Below, piece after piece: positions 8,291-15,656 of a stretch of DNA of 64,000 nt. Origin of the DNA: GCA-002793235 sp965267355. GTDB lineage: Bacteria > Bacteroidota > Bacteroidia > Flavobacteriales_E > Vicingaceae. The notes below the pieces were generated by a model. The model worked only from the letters and a program-made list of their open reading frames with translations. It was not told the origin of the DNA and did not search any database. Numbering within the stretch: the first letter of the stretch is position 1; the number at the start of each line of letters is the position of its first letter. The stretch spans positions 124,001-188,000 of the forward strand of contig OZ253956.1 of the NCBI GenBank assembly GCA_965267355.1, in the 5' to 3' direction. A program made the position numbers and the translations under genes.

Positions 8291-8575
8291 ATGCTAGAGA
8301 TAAGACCCAATTGTGAACATTGCAATAAAGAGTTACTCTATAATTCAACCGAGGCAATGATTTGCTCCTTTGAGTGTACTTATTGTAGAACTTGTGCGCT
8401 TGAAGTATTTGAAAATGTATGTCCGAATTGCAACGGCAACTTTACCAGCAGACCAATACGACCAAAAAAAGCCATCAAAAAATACCCGGCCTCCACTGCT
8501 TACATCTACAAACCAAAGGACTTAACAAAACTGAATACAGATGCTTTTAAAAACATTAAACCCGAAGACAGATAA
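8291..8575 (+). CDS. DUF1272-type small zinc-ribbon protein
   Basis: This 94-residue protein matches the DUF1272 pattern. It opens with MLEIRPNCEHC and has four closely spaced cysteine pairs between residues 8 and 50 (CEHC, CSFECTYC, CRTC, CPNC), then a short basic tail. The cysteines should form one or two structural zinc sites. Molecular function is unknown; the family is usually found beside acetyltransferases and transporters. It is the first rightward gene from the MocR regulator and sits 2 bp before the next gene, so it is probably in one operon. Confidence 0.8.
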   Translation: MLEIRPNCEHCNKELLYNSTEAMICSFECTYCRTCALEVFENVCPNCNGNFTSRPIRPKKAIKKYPASTAYIYKPKDLTKLNTDAFKNIKPEDR

Positions 8576-8577
8576 GT

Positions 8578-8805
8578 ATGAATGCACATGTTATAGATAG
8601 CATAGGTTACGTGGCATTAGCAATAAACTTATACTCCATGTCGGTTAAAGGTGAATATAAGCTAAGACTAATTTCTTTAATTGCCAATGTATTGTTTGTG
8701 GTATATGGGGTATTGATTAGCGCAACCCCAATAGTTATAGGTTGTACCACAGCTATATGCCTACATGGCTATCACATTAATAGATTAAGAATAAATAAAC
8801 CGTAA
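8578..8805 (+). CDS. Small membrane protein, YgjV/SemiSWEET-like half-size
   Basis: This 75-residue protein is almost wholly hydrophobic, with about three predicted helices (residues 6-24, 31-48, 50-67). The opening IGYVALAINLYSMS and the later LRLISLIANVLFVVYGVL resemble YgjV-like or SemiSWEET three-helix modules, which dimerise to form small-molecule carriers. The resemblance is by eye only. It starts 2 bp after the DUF1272 gene, and its stop shares a base with the start of the next acetyltransferase gene, which strongly suggests one operon. Confidence 0.65.
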   Translation: MNAHVIDSIGYVALAINLYSMSVKGEYKLRLISLIANVLFVVYGVLISATPIVIGCTTAICLHGYHINRLRINKP

Positions 8806-9320
8806 TGATAAAAATAGAAATAGCGAAGCAATCTGATGCAACCATTTTGGCTCTTTTAGGAAGAGTTACATACGCTGAATCACATGGCCATTTTGTTAAT
8901 AATGAGAAAGATTTAAGCGTGTATCTTAACAAAGCTTTTGCAGTAGACCAAATTGAGCAAGAACTTAACAACCCTCAACACCACTTTTACCTGATTTATG
9001 TAGATGAATTACCGGTAGGATATGCTAAACTAGTAGTAAACGCTGAACATGAAAGTGTTACATCAACAAACAATTGCAGATTAGAAAGGATATATATTTT
9101 AAATGAATTTATTCCACTAAAACTGGGGCAACAACTGTTAACCTACGTTGAAAATAAAGCCAGAACAATGCACCTCGATACCATGTGGCTTTCGGTATAC
9201 ATCAAAAACAATAGAGCCATACGCTTTTATGAAAAGAATGAGTTTAAAAATGTTGGTGAACTCATTTTTATGGTAAATGGAAAAGGGTATGACAACATAA
9301 TTTTCTCCAAAAAGCTATAA
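8805..9320 (+). CDS. GNAT family N-acetyltransferase
   Basis: This 171-residue protein is a single GNAT domain with strand LPVGYAKLVV, an acetyl-CoA region near LERIYILNEFIPLKLGQQLLTYV (residues about 92-115), and the closing IRFYEKNEFKNVG motif. The pyrophosphate loop is PLKLGQ rather than the usual RGxG, and LERIYIL is typical of amino-acid or polyamine acetyltransferases. The substrate is unknown. It overlaps the preceding membrane-protein gene by 1 nt and is followed after 1 nt by the PNPOx-like gene. Confidence 0.82.
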   Translation: MIKIEIAKQSDATILALLGRVTYAESHGHFVNNEKDLSVYLNKAFAVDQIEQELNNPQHHFYLIYVDELPVGYAKLVVNAEHESVTSTNNCRLERIYILNEFIPLKLGQQLLTYVENKARTMHLDTMWLSVYIKNNRAIRFYEKNEFKNVGELIFMVNGKGYDNIIFSKKL

Positions 9321-9321
9321 C

Positions 9322-9981
9322 ATGAAAGAATACCAAAAAACGAAACTAAACCGAATTAAACGTGGACAAAAAAGAGCTTCTTACGATGTTGAAAAGATTA
9401 ATACCATATTGGACGCTGGTTTTATTGGATATGTGAGCTATATATATGATGAAAGAGCCATTACCTTGCCTATGGCTTACGGTAGAAAAGACAACAAGAT
9501 ATATCTGCACGGATCTCAGGGAAACAGAATGTTGTTGGCATTATTAGCAGCTAATAAAATGAGCATGACGGTGATGCACTTAGATGCATTAGTTTTGGCT
9601 CGATCAGGCTTACACCATTCGGTGAATTATCGCTCGGCAACGCTATTTGGCAGTGTTAAAAAAATAAGTGATGATGTAAAAAAGGAAATGGCGTTAACTT
9701 GTTTTATGGAACACATGATGAAAGATCGTTGGGATAATATAAGACCCATGCATCAAAAAGAGCTTGACCGAACTTTAGTAGTAGAATTTAACATAGAAAC
9801 AGCATCGGCCAAAATACGTGATACAGGAGTGGATGACGAACCTGAAGATTACGATTTAGATGTATGGGCCGGTTTAATCCCGTTAAGGCAAATTGCTGAT
9901 TTACCTGTTCCCGATAAAGGAAAACCTCAGGAAATGAAAATACCTGAACATGTAATGAACTATTATCATAACAACCAATAA
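9322..9981 (+). CDS. FMN-binding split-barrel protein, PNPOx-like (COG3467/NimA type)
   Basis: This 219-residue protein has the split-barrel flavin-binding order of COG3467 proteins: GFIGYVSYIYDERAITLPMAYGR near residues 33-55, IYLHGSQGNRML near 61-72, VNYRSATLFGSVKKI near 102-116, and a C-terminal DVWAGLIPLR near 180. Relatives bind FMN or haem and include nitroimidazole reductases. True PNP oxidase activity is not implied by the fold. In the same operon as a MocR-controlled set, a B6-linked or detoxification role is possible. The helical inserts and length fit the family. Confidence 0.82.
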   Translation: MKEYQKTKLNRIKRGQKRASYDVEKINTILDAGFIGYVSYIYDERAITLPMAYGRKDNKIYLHGSQGNRMLLALLAANKMSMTVMHLDALVLARSGLHHSVNYRSATLFGSVKKISDDVKKEMALTCFMEHMMKDRWDNIRPMHQKELDRTLVVEFNIETASAKIRDTGVDDEPEDYDLDVWAGLIPLRQIADLPVPDKGKPQEMKIPEHVMNYYHNNQ

Positions 9982-10000
9982 ATCTAATATCTTTATAGTT

Positions 10001-10525
10001 ATGAATATTAAAATACACAATAGCGATATAACTGATGTTTCTAAGATTTTCGAGTTGTATAAAATTGCAACCAATTATATGAAATCGAAAAACCAGGTGC
10101 ATTGGCCTGAATTTTCGCAAGAAATGGTAGTTAATGAAATAAATGAGTTAAGACAATGGAAGTTATTAATGAATGGAGAGATTGCATGCATTTGGGCCAC
10201 TACCCTAACTGATAAAACAATATGGGGAGATAAAAACAATGATCCGACTGTTTACATCCATAGAATTGCGACCAATCCTAATTTTCGTGGACAAAATTTG
10301 GTAAAAAGAATAATAAATTGGGCTGAAGAATACTGTACTGACAACAACTTAACCTATATAAGAATGGACACTGTTGGTTTGAACCAAGGACTTATAGGGT
10401 ACTATGAAAAATTAGGATTCACGTTTTTAGGAACAAAGGAATTGGAAAACGTTGATGATTTACCAGAGCACTATAGCGAGGGTCCTGTTTGTCTATTTGA
10501 ACGAGAAGTTAAATCGTTAAAATAA
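10001..10525 (+). CDS. GNAT family N-acetyltransferase
   Basis: This 174-residue single-domain GNAT has YIHRIATNPNFRGQNLVKRI near residues 85-105 as the acetyl-CoA loop (FRGQN-x-V), IRMDTVGLNQGLIGYYEKLGFTFLG near 126-150, and a C-terminal strand. The MDTV...YYEKLGF pattern is that of the large uncharacterised GNAT group fused to or near metabolic enzymes. The substrate is unknown. It starts 19 bp after the PNPOx-like gene on the same strand. Confidence 0.83.
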   Translation: MNIKIHNSDITDVSKIFELYKIATNYMKSKNQVHWPEFSQEMVVNEINELRQWKLLMNGEIACIWATTLTDKTIWGDKNNDPTVYIHRIATNPNFRGQNLVKRIINWAEEYCTDNNLTYIRMDTVGLNQGLIGYYEKLGFTFLGTKELENVDDLPEHYSEGPVCLFEREVKSLK

Positions 10526-10577
10526 TATTTAAGATATGCTATTAAGCTTATTAGCACTAAAAAGGAAAAAGAGAAAA

Positions 10578-11006
10578 ATGAAAGAACTCAGCTTAAAAAC
10601 ATTAAATGAAGATAGCCTAGATCAAATTGTTCAACTTACCAAATTGCTTAACCCAAATATGGCAATTGCTGAATTGAAAACAAGGTTAACTAAGATGTTT
10701 TCGTTTGATAACTATACCTGCTTCGGACTTTTTGAAGACGACCAGCTAATTGGTATATCTAGTGGATGGATTACAGTTCGCCTGTACTCTAACAAACAGC
10801 TAGAACTAGACAATGTTATTATTGACGAAGGCATTCAATCCAAAGGTTATGGAAAGGTATTTATCCAAAAAATAGAAGCCTGGGCCAAAGCAAATGATTG
10901 CCAAACAGTTGAATTAAAGACTTATGTGGAGAATGGAAGGTCTCACAAATTCTATTTTAACCAGGGTTTTCATATCTTAGGATTTCATTTTCAGAAATCA
11001 ATATGA
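10578..11006 (+). CDS. GNAT family N-acetyltransferase
   Basis: This protein of about 142 residues has the GNAT core: ELDNVIIDEGIQSKGYGKVFIQKIE (acetyl-CoA loop QSKGYG) and VENGRSHKFYFNQGFHILGFHF near the C-terminus. I prefer the ATG at 10578 because it follows an AGGAAAAAGAG purine tract and begins the conserved fold. An in-frame ATG at 10536 would add 14 basic residues (LLALKRKKRK) that look like untranslated leader. It overlaps the next gene by 4 nt (ATGA), indicating coupling. Confidence 0.8.
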   Translation: MKELSLKTLNEDSLDQIVQLTKLLNPNMAIAELKTRLTKMFSFDNYTCFGLFEDDQLIGISSGWITVRLYSNKQLELDNVIIDEGIQSKGYGKVFIQKIEAWAKANDCQTVELKTYVENGRSHKFYFNQGFHILGFHFQKSI

Positions 11007-11338
11007 ACTATCATAATAAACGATTTAAACCAGTTGAAAATTCAACTAATGGAGAAACCTCTGATGAAACCATATTTGAATACCGACAGACGGGTAATAT
11101 TTTAACCGCTGAATATAATGGTGGTCAAATTATTAGCGGACATTTAATTGGCTTGGTTAATGAGCAAGGGAACATTGAAATGCGCTATCATCAGGTAAAT
11201 GTAAATAATGAACTAATGACAGGTATTTGCTACTCCCAACCAGAAGTAATGGCTAATGGAAAAATTAGATTGCATGAAAGTTGGCAATGGACTTCTGGAG
11301 ATAAATCTAGTGGCACTTCTATTTTGGAAGAAATTTAA
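11003..11338 (+). CDS. Small beta-rich protein often labelled 'N-acetylglutamate synthase'-like
   Basis: This 111-residue protein is rich in predicted beta strands: ETIFEYRQTGNILTAEYNGGQIISGHLIGL, IEMRYHQVNVNNELMTG and IRLHESWQWTSG. It belongs to a small-protein family that databases often label n-acetylglutamate synthase by association; I see no acetyltransferase motif, so that label is doubtful. The repeated G-x-I and Y-N-G-G patterns suggest a small barrel. It overlaps the preceding GNAT gene by 4 nt and ends the operon. Confidence 0.6.
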   Translation: MNYHNKRFKPVENSTNGETSDETIFEYRQTGNILTAEYNGGQIISGHLIGLVNEQGNIEMRYHQVNVNNELMTGICYSQPEVMANGKIRLHESWQWTSGDKSSGTSILEEI

Positions 11339-11397
11339 TGATAAGAGGGTAACCTTATTAAAAAAAATACGCTTAAATGGAAATTTTGGATAACAAA

Positions 11398-11427
11398 AAA
11401 GGGTCTCAACTTTCATTGAAACCCTTT
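11398..11427. terminator. Terminator between the accessory operon and tRNA-Leu
   Basis: Outer arms AAAGGGT and ACCCTTT and inner arms TCAA and TTGA form an interrupted 11-pair stem with a 6-nt loop. Read on the minus strand the stem is followed by a T-run, so it terminates the tRNA transcript. On the plus strand it can also end the acetyltransferase operon. Confidence 0.75.
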
Positions 11428-11428
11428 C

Positions 11429-11480
11429 GTACTCGAGGCGGGACTTGAACCCGCACGGGCTAATGCCCACAAGATTTTAA
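11429..11480 (-). repeat. att-like direct repeat, right copy (within tRNA-Leu)
   Basis: This is the tRNA-Leu 3' segment from the anticodon loop to one base past the discriminator. It is repeated in the same orientation with five mismatches at 6644-6695. The repeat boundary at the anticodon loop is a usual crossover region for tyrosine integrases. No integrase gene is visible between the copies. Confidence 0.6.
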
Positions 11481-11513
11481 GTCTTGCGTGTCTACCAATT
11501 CCACCACTCGAGC
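11430..11513 (-). tRNA. tRNA-Leu (anticodon TAA)
   Basis: This is an 84-nt class II tRNA with a long variable arm. The acceptor GCTCGAG pairs with CTCGAGT (G1 with U72 wobble), the anticodon stem is CAAGA/TCTTG with loop CTTAAAA, and the T arm is GCGGG-TTCAAGT-CCCGC. The discriminator is A, and no CCA is encoded. Its 3' portion is duplicated, degraded, at 6644-6695. tRNA-Gly lies 7 nt upstream on the same strand. Confidence 0.95.
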
Positions 11514-11520
11514 AACACAG

Positions 11521-11593
11521 AGCGGGAGACGGGGTTCGAACCCGCGACCTCGACCTTGGCAAGGTCGCGCTCTACCAGCTGAGCTACTCTCGC
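11521..11593 (-). tRNA. tRNA-Gly (anticodon GCC) with A4-C69 acceptor mismatch
   Basis: This is a 73-nt cloverleaf: D arm GCTCAGCTGGTAGAGC, anticodon stem CGACC/GGTCG with loop TTGCCAA, T arm GCGGG-TTCGAAC-CCCGT and discriminator T. The acceptor strands GCGAGAG and CTCCCGC pair except at position 4 (A) with 69 (C). The usual sequence here is GCGGGAG, so one base has probably changed in the 5' strand. It could be a genuine variant or a sequencing error. Confidence 0.93.
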
Positions 11594-11675
11594 ATTATTG
11601 TTTAAGAACACGTCCCTAAAAAGGGGACAGCAAAAGTAATAAAAAATGGTAATCTGCAAAATTTATAAAATAAAA

Positions 11676-11707
11676 AACGCCAAAATATTTTAGAACATTT
11701 TGGCGTT
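11676..11707. terminator. Strong 11-bp hairpin, bidirectional terminator
   Basis: Perfect arms AACGCCAAAAT and ATTTTGGCGTT flank a 10-nt loop. On the minus strand the stem is followed by a long T-rich run, so it probably backs up termination of the small transcript from 11895. No gene starts nearby on the plus strand. Confidence 0.75.
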
Positions 11708-11717
11708 GTATAAAAAA

Positions 11718-11784
11718 GCTTCTCTAAGACTTATTGTACAAGGCATTAGCAGTATGAGGTAGTAATGAAGTATCTTAGAGAAGC
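11718..11784 (-). terminator. 12-bp stem with 43-nt loop, terminator-like RNA structure
   Basis: Perfect arms GCTTCTCTAAGA (11718-11729) and TCTTAGAGAAGC (11773-11784) enclose 43 nt. Read on the minus strand the stem is followed by six T residues and lies just downstream of a possible 34-codon ORF. The loop is much longer than in ordinary terminators, so it may instead be the 3' domain of a small RNA. Confidence 0.5.
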
Positions 11785-11790
11785 ATTTTC

Positions 11791-11895
11791 TTAACCTGTA
11801 GTTAGTATGGCTATTGTTACAATAAAAGACATTAACGCTACAATAACTAAGGTGTACATATTATACTCTGTGCTTTTGTTTACTCGTAATTTCAT
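11791..11895 (-). CDS. Possible 34-residue single-span membrane peptide
   Basis: An ATG at 11895 opens 34 codons ending at TAA (11791-11793). The product has a basic, polar N-terminus (MKLRVNKSTEYNM) and then one continuous hydrophobic helix (YTLVIVALMSFIVTIAILTTG). This is the layout of small bacterial membrane peptides. A long-loop hairpin with a T-run lies directly downstream. I do not recognise the family. The 524-bp gap from tRNA-Gly to the hydrolase gene at 12118 otherwise holds only the two hairpins and AT-rich sequence. Confidence 0.45.
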   Translation of the reverse strand: MKLRVNKSTEYNMYTLVIVALMSFIVTIAILTTG

Positions 11896-12117
11896 GGCAT
11901 ATTCGTTTTAAGTTAATAATTCAATTTAATCAAACTGTATGTTCAACTTAAAAGAAAGAAATCAGTAGTAAATAAGCGCTTATTTTCAATCTGTTTTAAG
12001 AACTTTCTTCTGAATATAAAACGCCTATAACTGTGTTTAAGTTGCTTAAGGAATATAAGACTTTATAAACGGTCGGTTTATTTCAATAAAAGGACAAAAA
12101 ATGGAATATTTCGGGAA

Positions 12118-12960
12118 TTATTTTTTGAGGAAATCTAAAGTAGTTTGTAAAACTTCTTTAACATGTGGAGGAAATTCATCTAATTTAAAAGGATGCATAG
12201 CCCCAAAAACATGATTTGCCCCTTCTATTATTTTTAACTCTGCATTTGCATTCCATTTGGATATACTATATGCATCCGCTATCGGAACAGGTACGTCTTC
12301 CGTTCCATGTACAATAAGATGAGGAACACATATATTACTCGCAGCAGTTTGCACATTAAATCTATCTATATTCTTTACAGTATCTTCTGCAAACTGATAG
12401 TATAATGGCATTTGCTGTTTTGTTCTTCCATTTTCAATATACATTACCCCATCTTTCTCCCACTGTTTAATAACATCTTTTGGAAAGCGATTAACTAAAT
12501 CAGCTACAGCCGCCCATGTTGCCAACTTTTTTATTCTATTATCTTCATTAGTAGCAATAATAGAAATTCCTCCTCCTCTACTATGTCCAATTAAATAAAT
12601 TTCATTTTTATCTATTTCAGTTGATGGAATCAAATCAGTTTGTTCAATCCAATCCATCACTGTTTTTAAATCATCTAGCTCTTTTGAATAATTATTATTT
12701 CCAAACGCTTCTAAATCAGGAAAATCTATTGGTTGCTCTACCGTACCTCCATTATGGGAGAAATTAAACTTAACATAAACAAAACCTTCTTCAATAAAAT
12801 ATTCCATTACTTTATTAAAGTGTCCCCAATCTTTAAATCCCTTAAAGCCATGAGCAAAAATGATTACAGGTTTTTTCTTACCAGTTTCTTGATAACCATA
12901 GTCTAATAAAACAGGGAGATTATTCCTCCCATCAATTACTTTATTTTTATAAATTTTCAC
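12118..12960 (-). CDS. Alpha/beta hydrolase (dienelactone-hydrolase/prolyl-peptidase-like)
   Basis: This 280-residue cytoplasmic protein has an alpha/beta hydrolase fold. An oxyanion-side FAHGFKGFKDWGHF lies near residues 34-47, the nucleophile elbow GHSRGGG near 124-130 (Ser126), the acid region HGTEDVPVP near 218-226, and the catalytic His in EGANHVFGA near 246-254. The catalytic triad therefore looks complete. Similar proteins are annotated as esterases, dienelactone hydrolases or acyl-peptidases; the substrate cannot be inferred. It is a single gene, divergent from the LipL32-family gene. Confidence 0.85.
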   Translation of the reverse strand: MKIYKNKVIDGRNNLPVLLDYGYQETGKKKPVIIFAHGFKGFKDWGHFNKVMEYFIEEGFVYVKFNFSHNGGTVEQPIDFPDLEAFGNNNYSKELDDLKTVMDWIEQTDLIPSTEIDKNEIYLIGHSRGGGISIIATNEDNRIKKLATWAAVADLVNRFPKDVIKQWEKDGVMYIENGRTKQQMPLYYQFAEDTVKNIDRFNVQTAASNICVPHLIVHGTEDVPVPIADAYSISKWNANAELKIIEGANHVFGAMHPFKLDEFPPHVKEVLQTTLDFLKK

Positions 12961-13044
12961 TTCTCAAAATTAAATAACTATTGGTCAATCTTTTTCTATT
13001 TGTTATTAAAATGTTAATGATTTTAGCATCTAATAAATGTAGAT

Positions 13045-13072
13045 TTTGTTAAACAAAATATTGGTATATTTG
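13045..13072 (+). promoter_or_regulatory. Bacteroidete-type promoter for the LipL32-family gene
   Basis: TTTG (13045-13048) and TATATTTG (13065-13072) match the -33 TTTG and -7 TAnnTTTG elements of Bacteroidota. The 16-nt spacing is slightly short. The start codon follows 41 nt downstream. Confidence 0.45.
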
Positions 13073-13113
13073 GTTCCCATTGAAAAAAATAATTATTAAC
13101 TAAACATTAGCGT

Positions 13114-13815
13114 ATGAAACGTAATTTAATTTTATTAGGAGTATGTGTTTTTGCAAGTGCTTCTATGTTCGGTCAAAAACTTGGGAAATTTACCGGGTTA
13201 ACAGAAAAAACAATTGAAACTAAAATGGGGAGTAAAACTGTAAAGGCTCCTTATACAGATGTTACCTCTTATTTAGGGTATGCTGAAAAAGATTCTGAAG
13301 ATGCAGTTGTTGATGGAAAAAAATACACTTACCTATATGTGTGGATTCCGGCAGTAGCTCCTGAATTAGGTGTTAGAATGATGTCTCCAGCAGGAGCAAA
13401 AGTAGCAGCAAAACTAAAGAATGCTACAAAATCTGCTAATTATGATGATAATTCTAAATCAAAAGAATATTTTGATACATATATCACGTTAGAAAGATCT
13501 AACATTATTAGTTTAAAAGACATTTCTGCTGAAAAGATTGCTGGTGCTAAATGGCACACACTTGCTAAGAATGATGATTCTAGTGAAATGCCTGCACAAC
13601 CAAGTAAAGCTAAATACAACTCTTTATTAAGAGTAAAAAGTGAAACCAAAGATCCATTAAAGGCATTAACAGTTGGCCTTTATAGAGTTGGATTTACAAC
13701 TTTCAAAAAAGGAGAAGTTAAAGGAACTTTCTTAGCTGAAGTTGGAGCTCCAATTAAGCTTCCAGGTATCATCGTTACAAAGAATATCGAGGATTTAAAG
13801 AAAGCTGCTAAATAA
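13114..13815 (+). CDS. LipL32-family exported protein
   Basis: This 233-residue protein has a signal peptide (RNLILLGVCVFASASMFGQ, cleavage near residue 20). The body resembles Leptospira LipL32: YLYVWIPAVAPELGVRMMSP at about 73-92 and GLYRVGFTTFKKGEVKGTF at about 189-207 are near-matches to its most conserved segments. Residues aligning with the LipL32 calcium site, as I remember it, are present: FDT (D122/T123), the DD of KNDDSS (155-156) and Y169 in KYNSLLR. There is no lipobox, so the product is probably soluble, periplasmic or outer-membrane associated rather than lipidated. LipL32 is the major spirochaetal outer-membrane lipoprotein; its biological role is still debated. The gene has its own promoter and terminator. 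Confidence 0.8.
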   Translation: MKRNLILLGVCVFASASMFGQKLGKFTGLTEKTIETKMGSKTVKAPYTDVTSYLGYAEKDSEDAVVDGKKYTYLYVWIPAVAPELGVRMMSPAGAKVAAKLKNATKSANYDDNSKSKEYFDTYITLERSNIISLKDISAEKIAGAKWHTLAKNDDSSEMPAQPSKAKYNSLLRVKSETKDPLKALTVGLYRVGFTTFKKGEVKGTFLAEVGAPIKLPGIIVTKNIEDLKKAAK

Positions 13816-13840
13816 TTATTAGCAACTTCAATCATAAAAA

Positions 13841-13868
13841 AAATGGGTTCAAAATTTGAACCCATTTT
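13841..13868. terminator. Bidirectional terminator between LipL32-like gene and argS
   Basis: AAATGGGTTCAAA and TTTGAACCCATTT form an A/T-flanked stem centred near 13853. It lies between two convergent genes, 26 bp after the LipL32-family stop. Confidence 0.85.
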
Positions 13869-13886
13869 TTTTATGTGTCGCTCTTA

Positions 13887-15656
13887 CTACATCTTATTTG
13901 GAACTTGAACTCCTAATAATTTCATAGAAGATTTTATTACCTTCCCAACAGTTTCCGACAGTTGTAATCGAAAAGCTAATTTGTTTTGATCTTCTTCACG
14001 AAGAATATCTACAGTTTGGTAAAAGTTATTGAAATCTTTAACCAAATCGAATGTATAATTACAAATTACCGCTGGATTATATTGCTTACCTGCTTCTTTT
14101 ACAATTTGAGGATAATCTTTTATTTTTTTGATTAGCTCCTGCTCTTTATCATTAATTGCTACATCATCAAAATCTGTTGAATAACCCAATTCTTTAGCTT
14201 TAGCTAATAACGACTGAATACGAGCATGAGCATACTGAATAAAAGGACCTGTATTTCCATTCAAATCAATCGATTCAGCAGGATTAAACACCATTCCTTT
14301 TTTAGGATCGACTTTTAGCAAGAAGTATTTCAATCCACCCAACCCTATAGTAGAATACAACGTATTTTTTTCATCATCATTCATTCCTTCAATATGACCT
14401 CTCTCCTGCGTCATAGTCTTAGCATCACCCACTATTGCCTGCATCAAATCATCAGCATCAACAACAGTTCCTTCTCTTGATTTCATTTTACCTTCAGGTA
14501 ATTCTATCATACCATAAGATAAATGATAACAACCTTCCGCCCAGTCATACCCCAATTTTTTAAGTATCGTAAATAATACTTTAAAATGGTGATTTTGCTC
14601 ATTACCTACTGTATAAATTAAACCATTTAAATCATTATGATTTTTATACCGTTCTATAGCAGTTCCAATATCTTGTGTCATATAAACAGAAGTTCCATCA
14701 GCACGTAATAGTAATTTATCATCCATCTTTTCATTACTCAAATCACACCAAACCGAACCATCCTCTTTCTTATAGAAAACTCCTTCTGTTAATCCTTTTT
14801 CAACAACATCCTTCCCTAGTATATAGGTATCCGATTCATAATATAACTCATCAAAATCCACTCCCATGGTTTTGTAAGTCGTATCAAAACCATCGTACAC
14901 CCAACCATTCATCATCTCCCATAAAGCTACAACTTCAGCATTTCCCTTCTCCCACTTACGAAGCATCTCTTGTGCTTCCTTAAATATTGCCGCTTCTTTT
15001 TCTGCTTGTTCTTTTGCTAATCCTTCATTAACTAATCCCTTTATTTCAGCTTTATAAGCTCTATCAAACTCTACATAATACTTCCCCACCAAATGATCAC
15101 CTTTCATTCCAGAACTTTCAGGAGTTTCTCCATTCCCAAACTTTTGCCAGGCTAACATGCTCTTACAAATATGTATTCCTCTATCATTTATAATTTGGGT
15201 TTTAAAAACTTGGTGTCCGTTAGCTTTAAGTATTTCTGCTACTGAATAACCTAAAAAGTTATTTCTTAAATGTCCTAAATGCAATGGTTTATTGGTATTC
15301 GGAGAAGAATATTCTACCATGTACGTTTTACCAGATGGTTTCGCAAAACCATAATTTTCAGTACTAGCAATTACTTTAAATTCATCAACAAAATGGCTGG
15401 AAGAAATGGAAAGGTTTAAAAACCCTTTTACAACATTAAAATCAGTTATAGCCGTAACTTCACCTTTTAAGTAAACTCCTAATTCTTCTGCTGTTTGCTC
15501 TGGTGATTTTTTTGATGCTTTTAAAAATGGAAAAACCACAACTGTTAAATCACCATCAAAATCAGGTCTTGTTTTTTGAGGTTCCTGAGCAGTTATATCT
15601 TCACCATAAAGATGCTTAATTCCTTCTTCAACCTTATCTGCTATTAATTTTTCCAT
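13887..15656 (-). CDS. argS: Arginyl-tRNA synthetase
   Basis: This 589-residue class I aminoacyl-tRNA synthetase charges tRNA-Arg. The N-terminal Add1 domain spans about 1-105, the HIGH motif is HLGH in SPNTNKPLHLGHLRNN near residues 114-129, and the KMSKS-like loop is KMKSREG near 396-402. A C-terminal DALR anticodon-binding domain (GPFIQYAHARIQSLL near 465) ends at VPNKM. The length is standard for the family. It starts one base after the arginase stop codon, so it is almost certainly cotranscribed with that arginine-degrading enzyme. Confidence 0.97.
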   Translation of the reverse strand: MEKLIADKVEEGIKHLYGEDITAQEPQKTRPDFDGDLTVVVFPFLKASKKSPEQTAEELGVYLKGEVTAITDFNVVKGFLNLSISSSHFVDEFKVIASTENYGFAKPSGKTYMVEYSSPNTNKPLHLGHLRNNFLGYSVAEILKANGHQVFKTQIINDRGIHICKSMLAWQKFGNGETPESSGMKGDHLVGKYYVEFDRAYKAEIKGLVNEGLAKEQAEKEAAIFKEAQEMLRKWEKGNAEVVALWEMMNGWVYDGFDTTYKTMGVDFDELYYESDTYILGKDVVEKGLTEGVFYKKEDGSVWCDLSNEKMDDKLLLRADGTSVYMTQDIGTAIERYKNHNDLNGLIYTVGNEQNHHFKVLFTILKKLGYDWAEGCYHLSYGMIELPEGKMKSREGTVVDADDLMQAIVGDAKTMTQERGHIEGMNDDEKNTLYSTIGLGGLKYFLLKVDPKKGMVFNPAESIDLNGNTGPFIQYAHARIQSLLAKAKELGYSTDFDDVAINDKEQELIKKIKDYPQIVKEAGKQYNPAVICNYTFDLVKDFNNFYQTVDILREEDQNKLAFRLQLSETVGKVIKSSMKLLGVQVPNKM

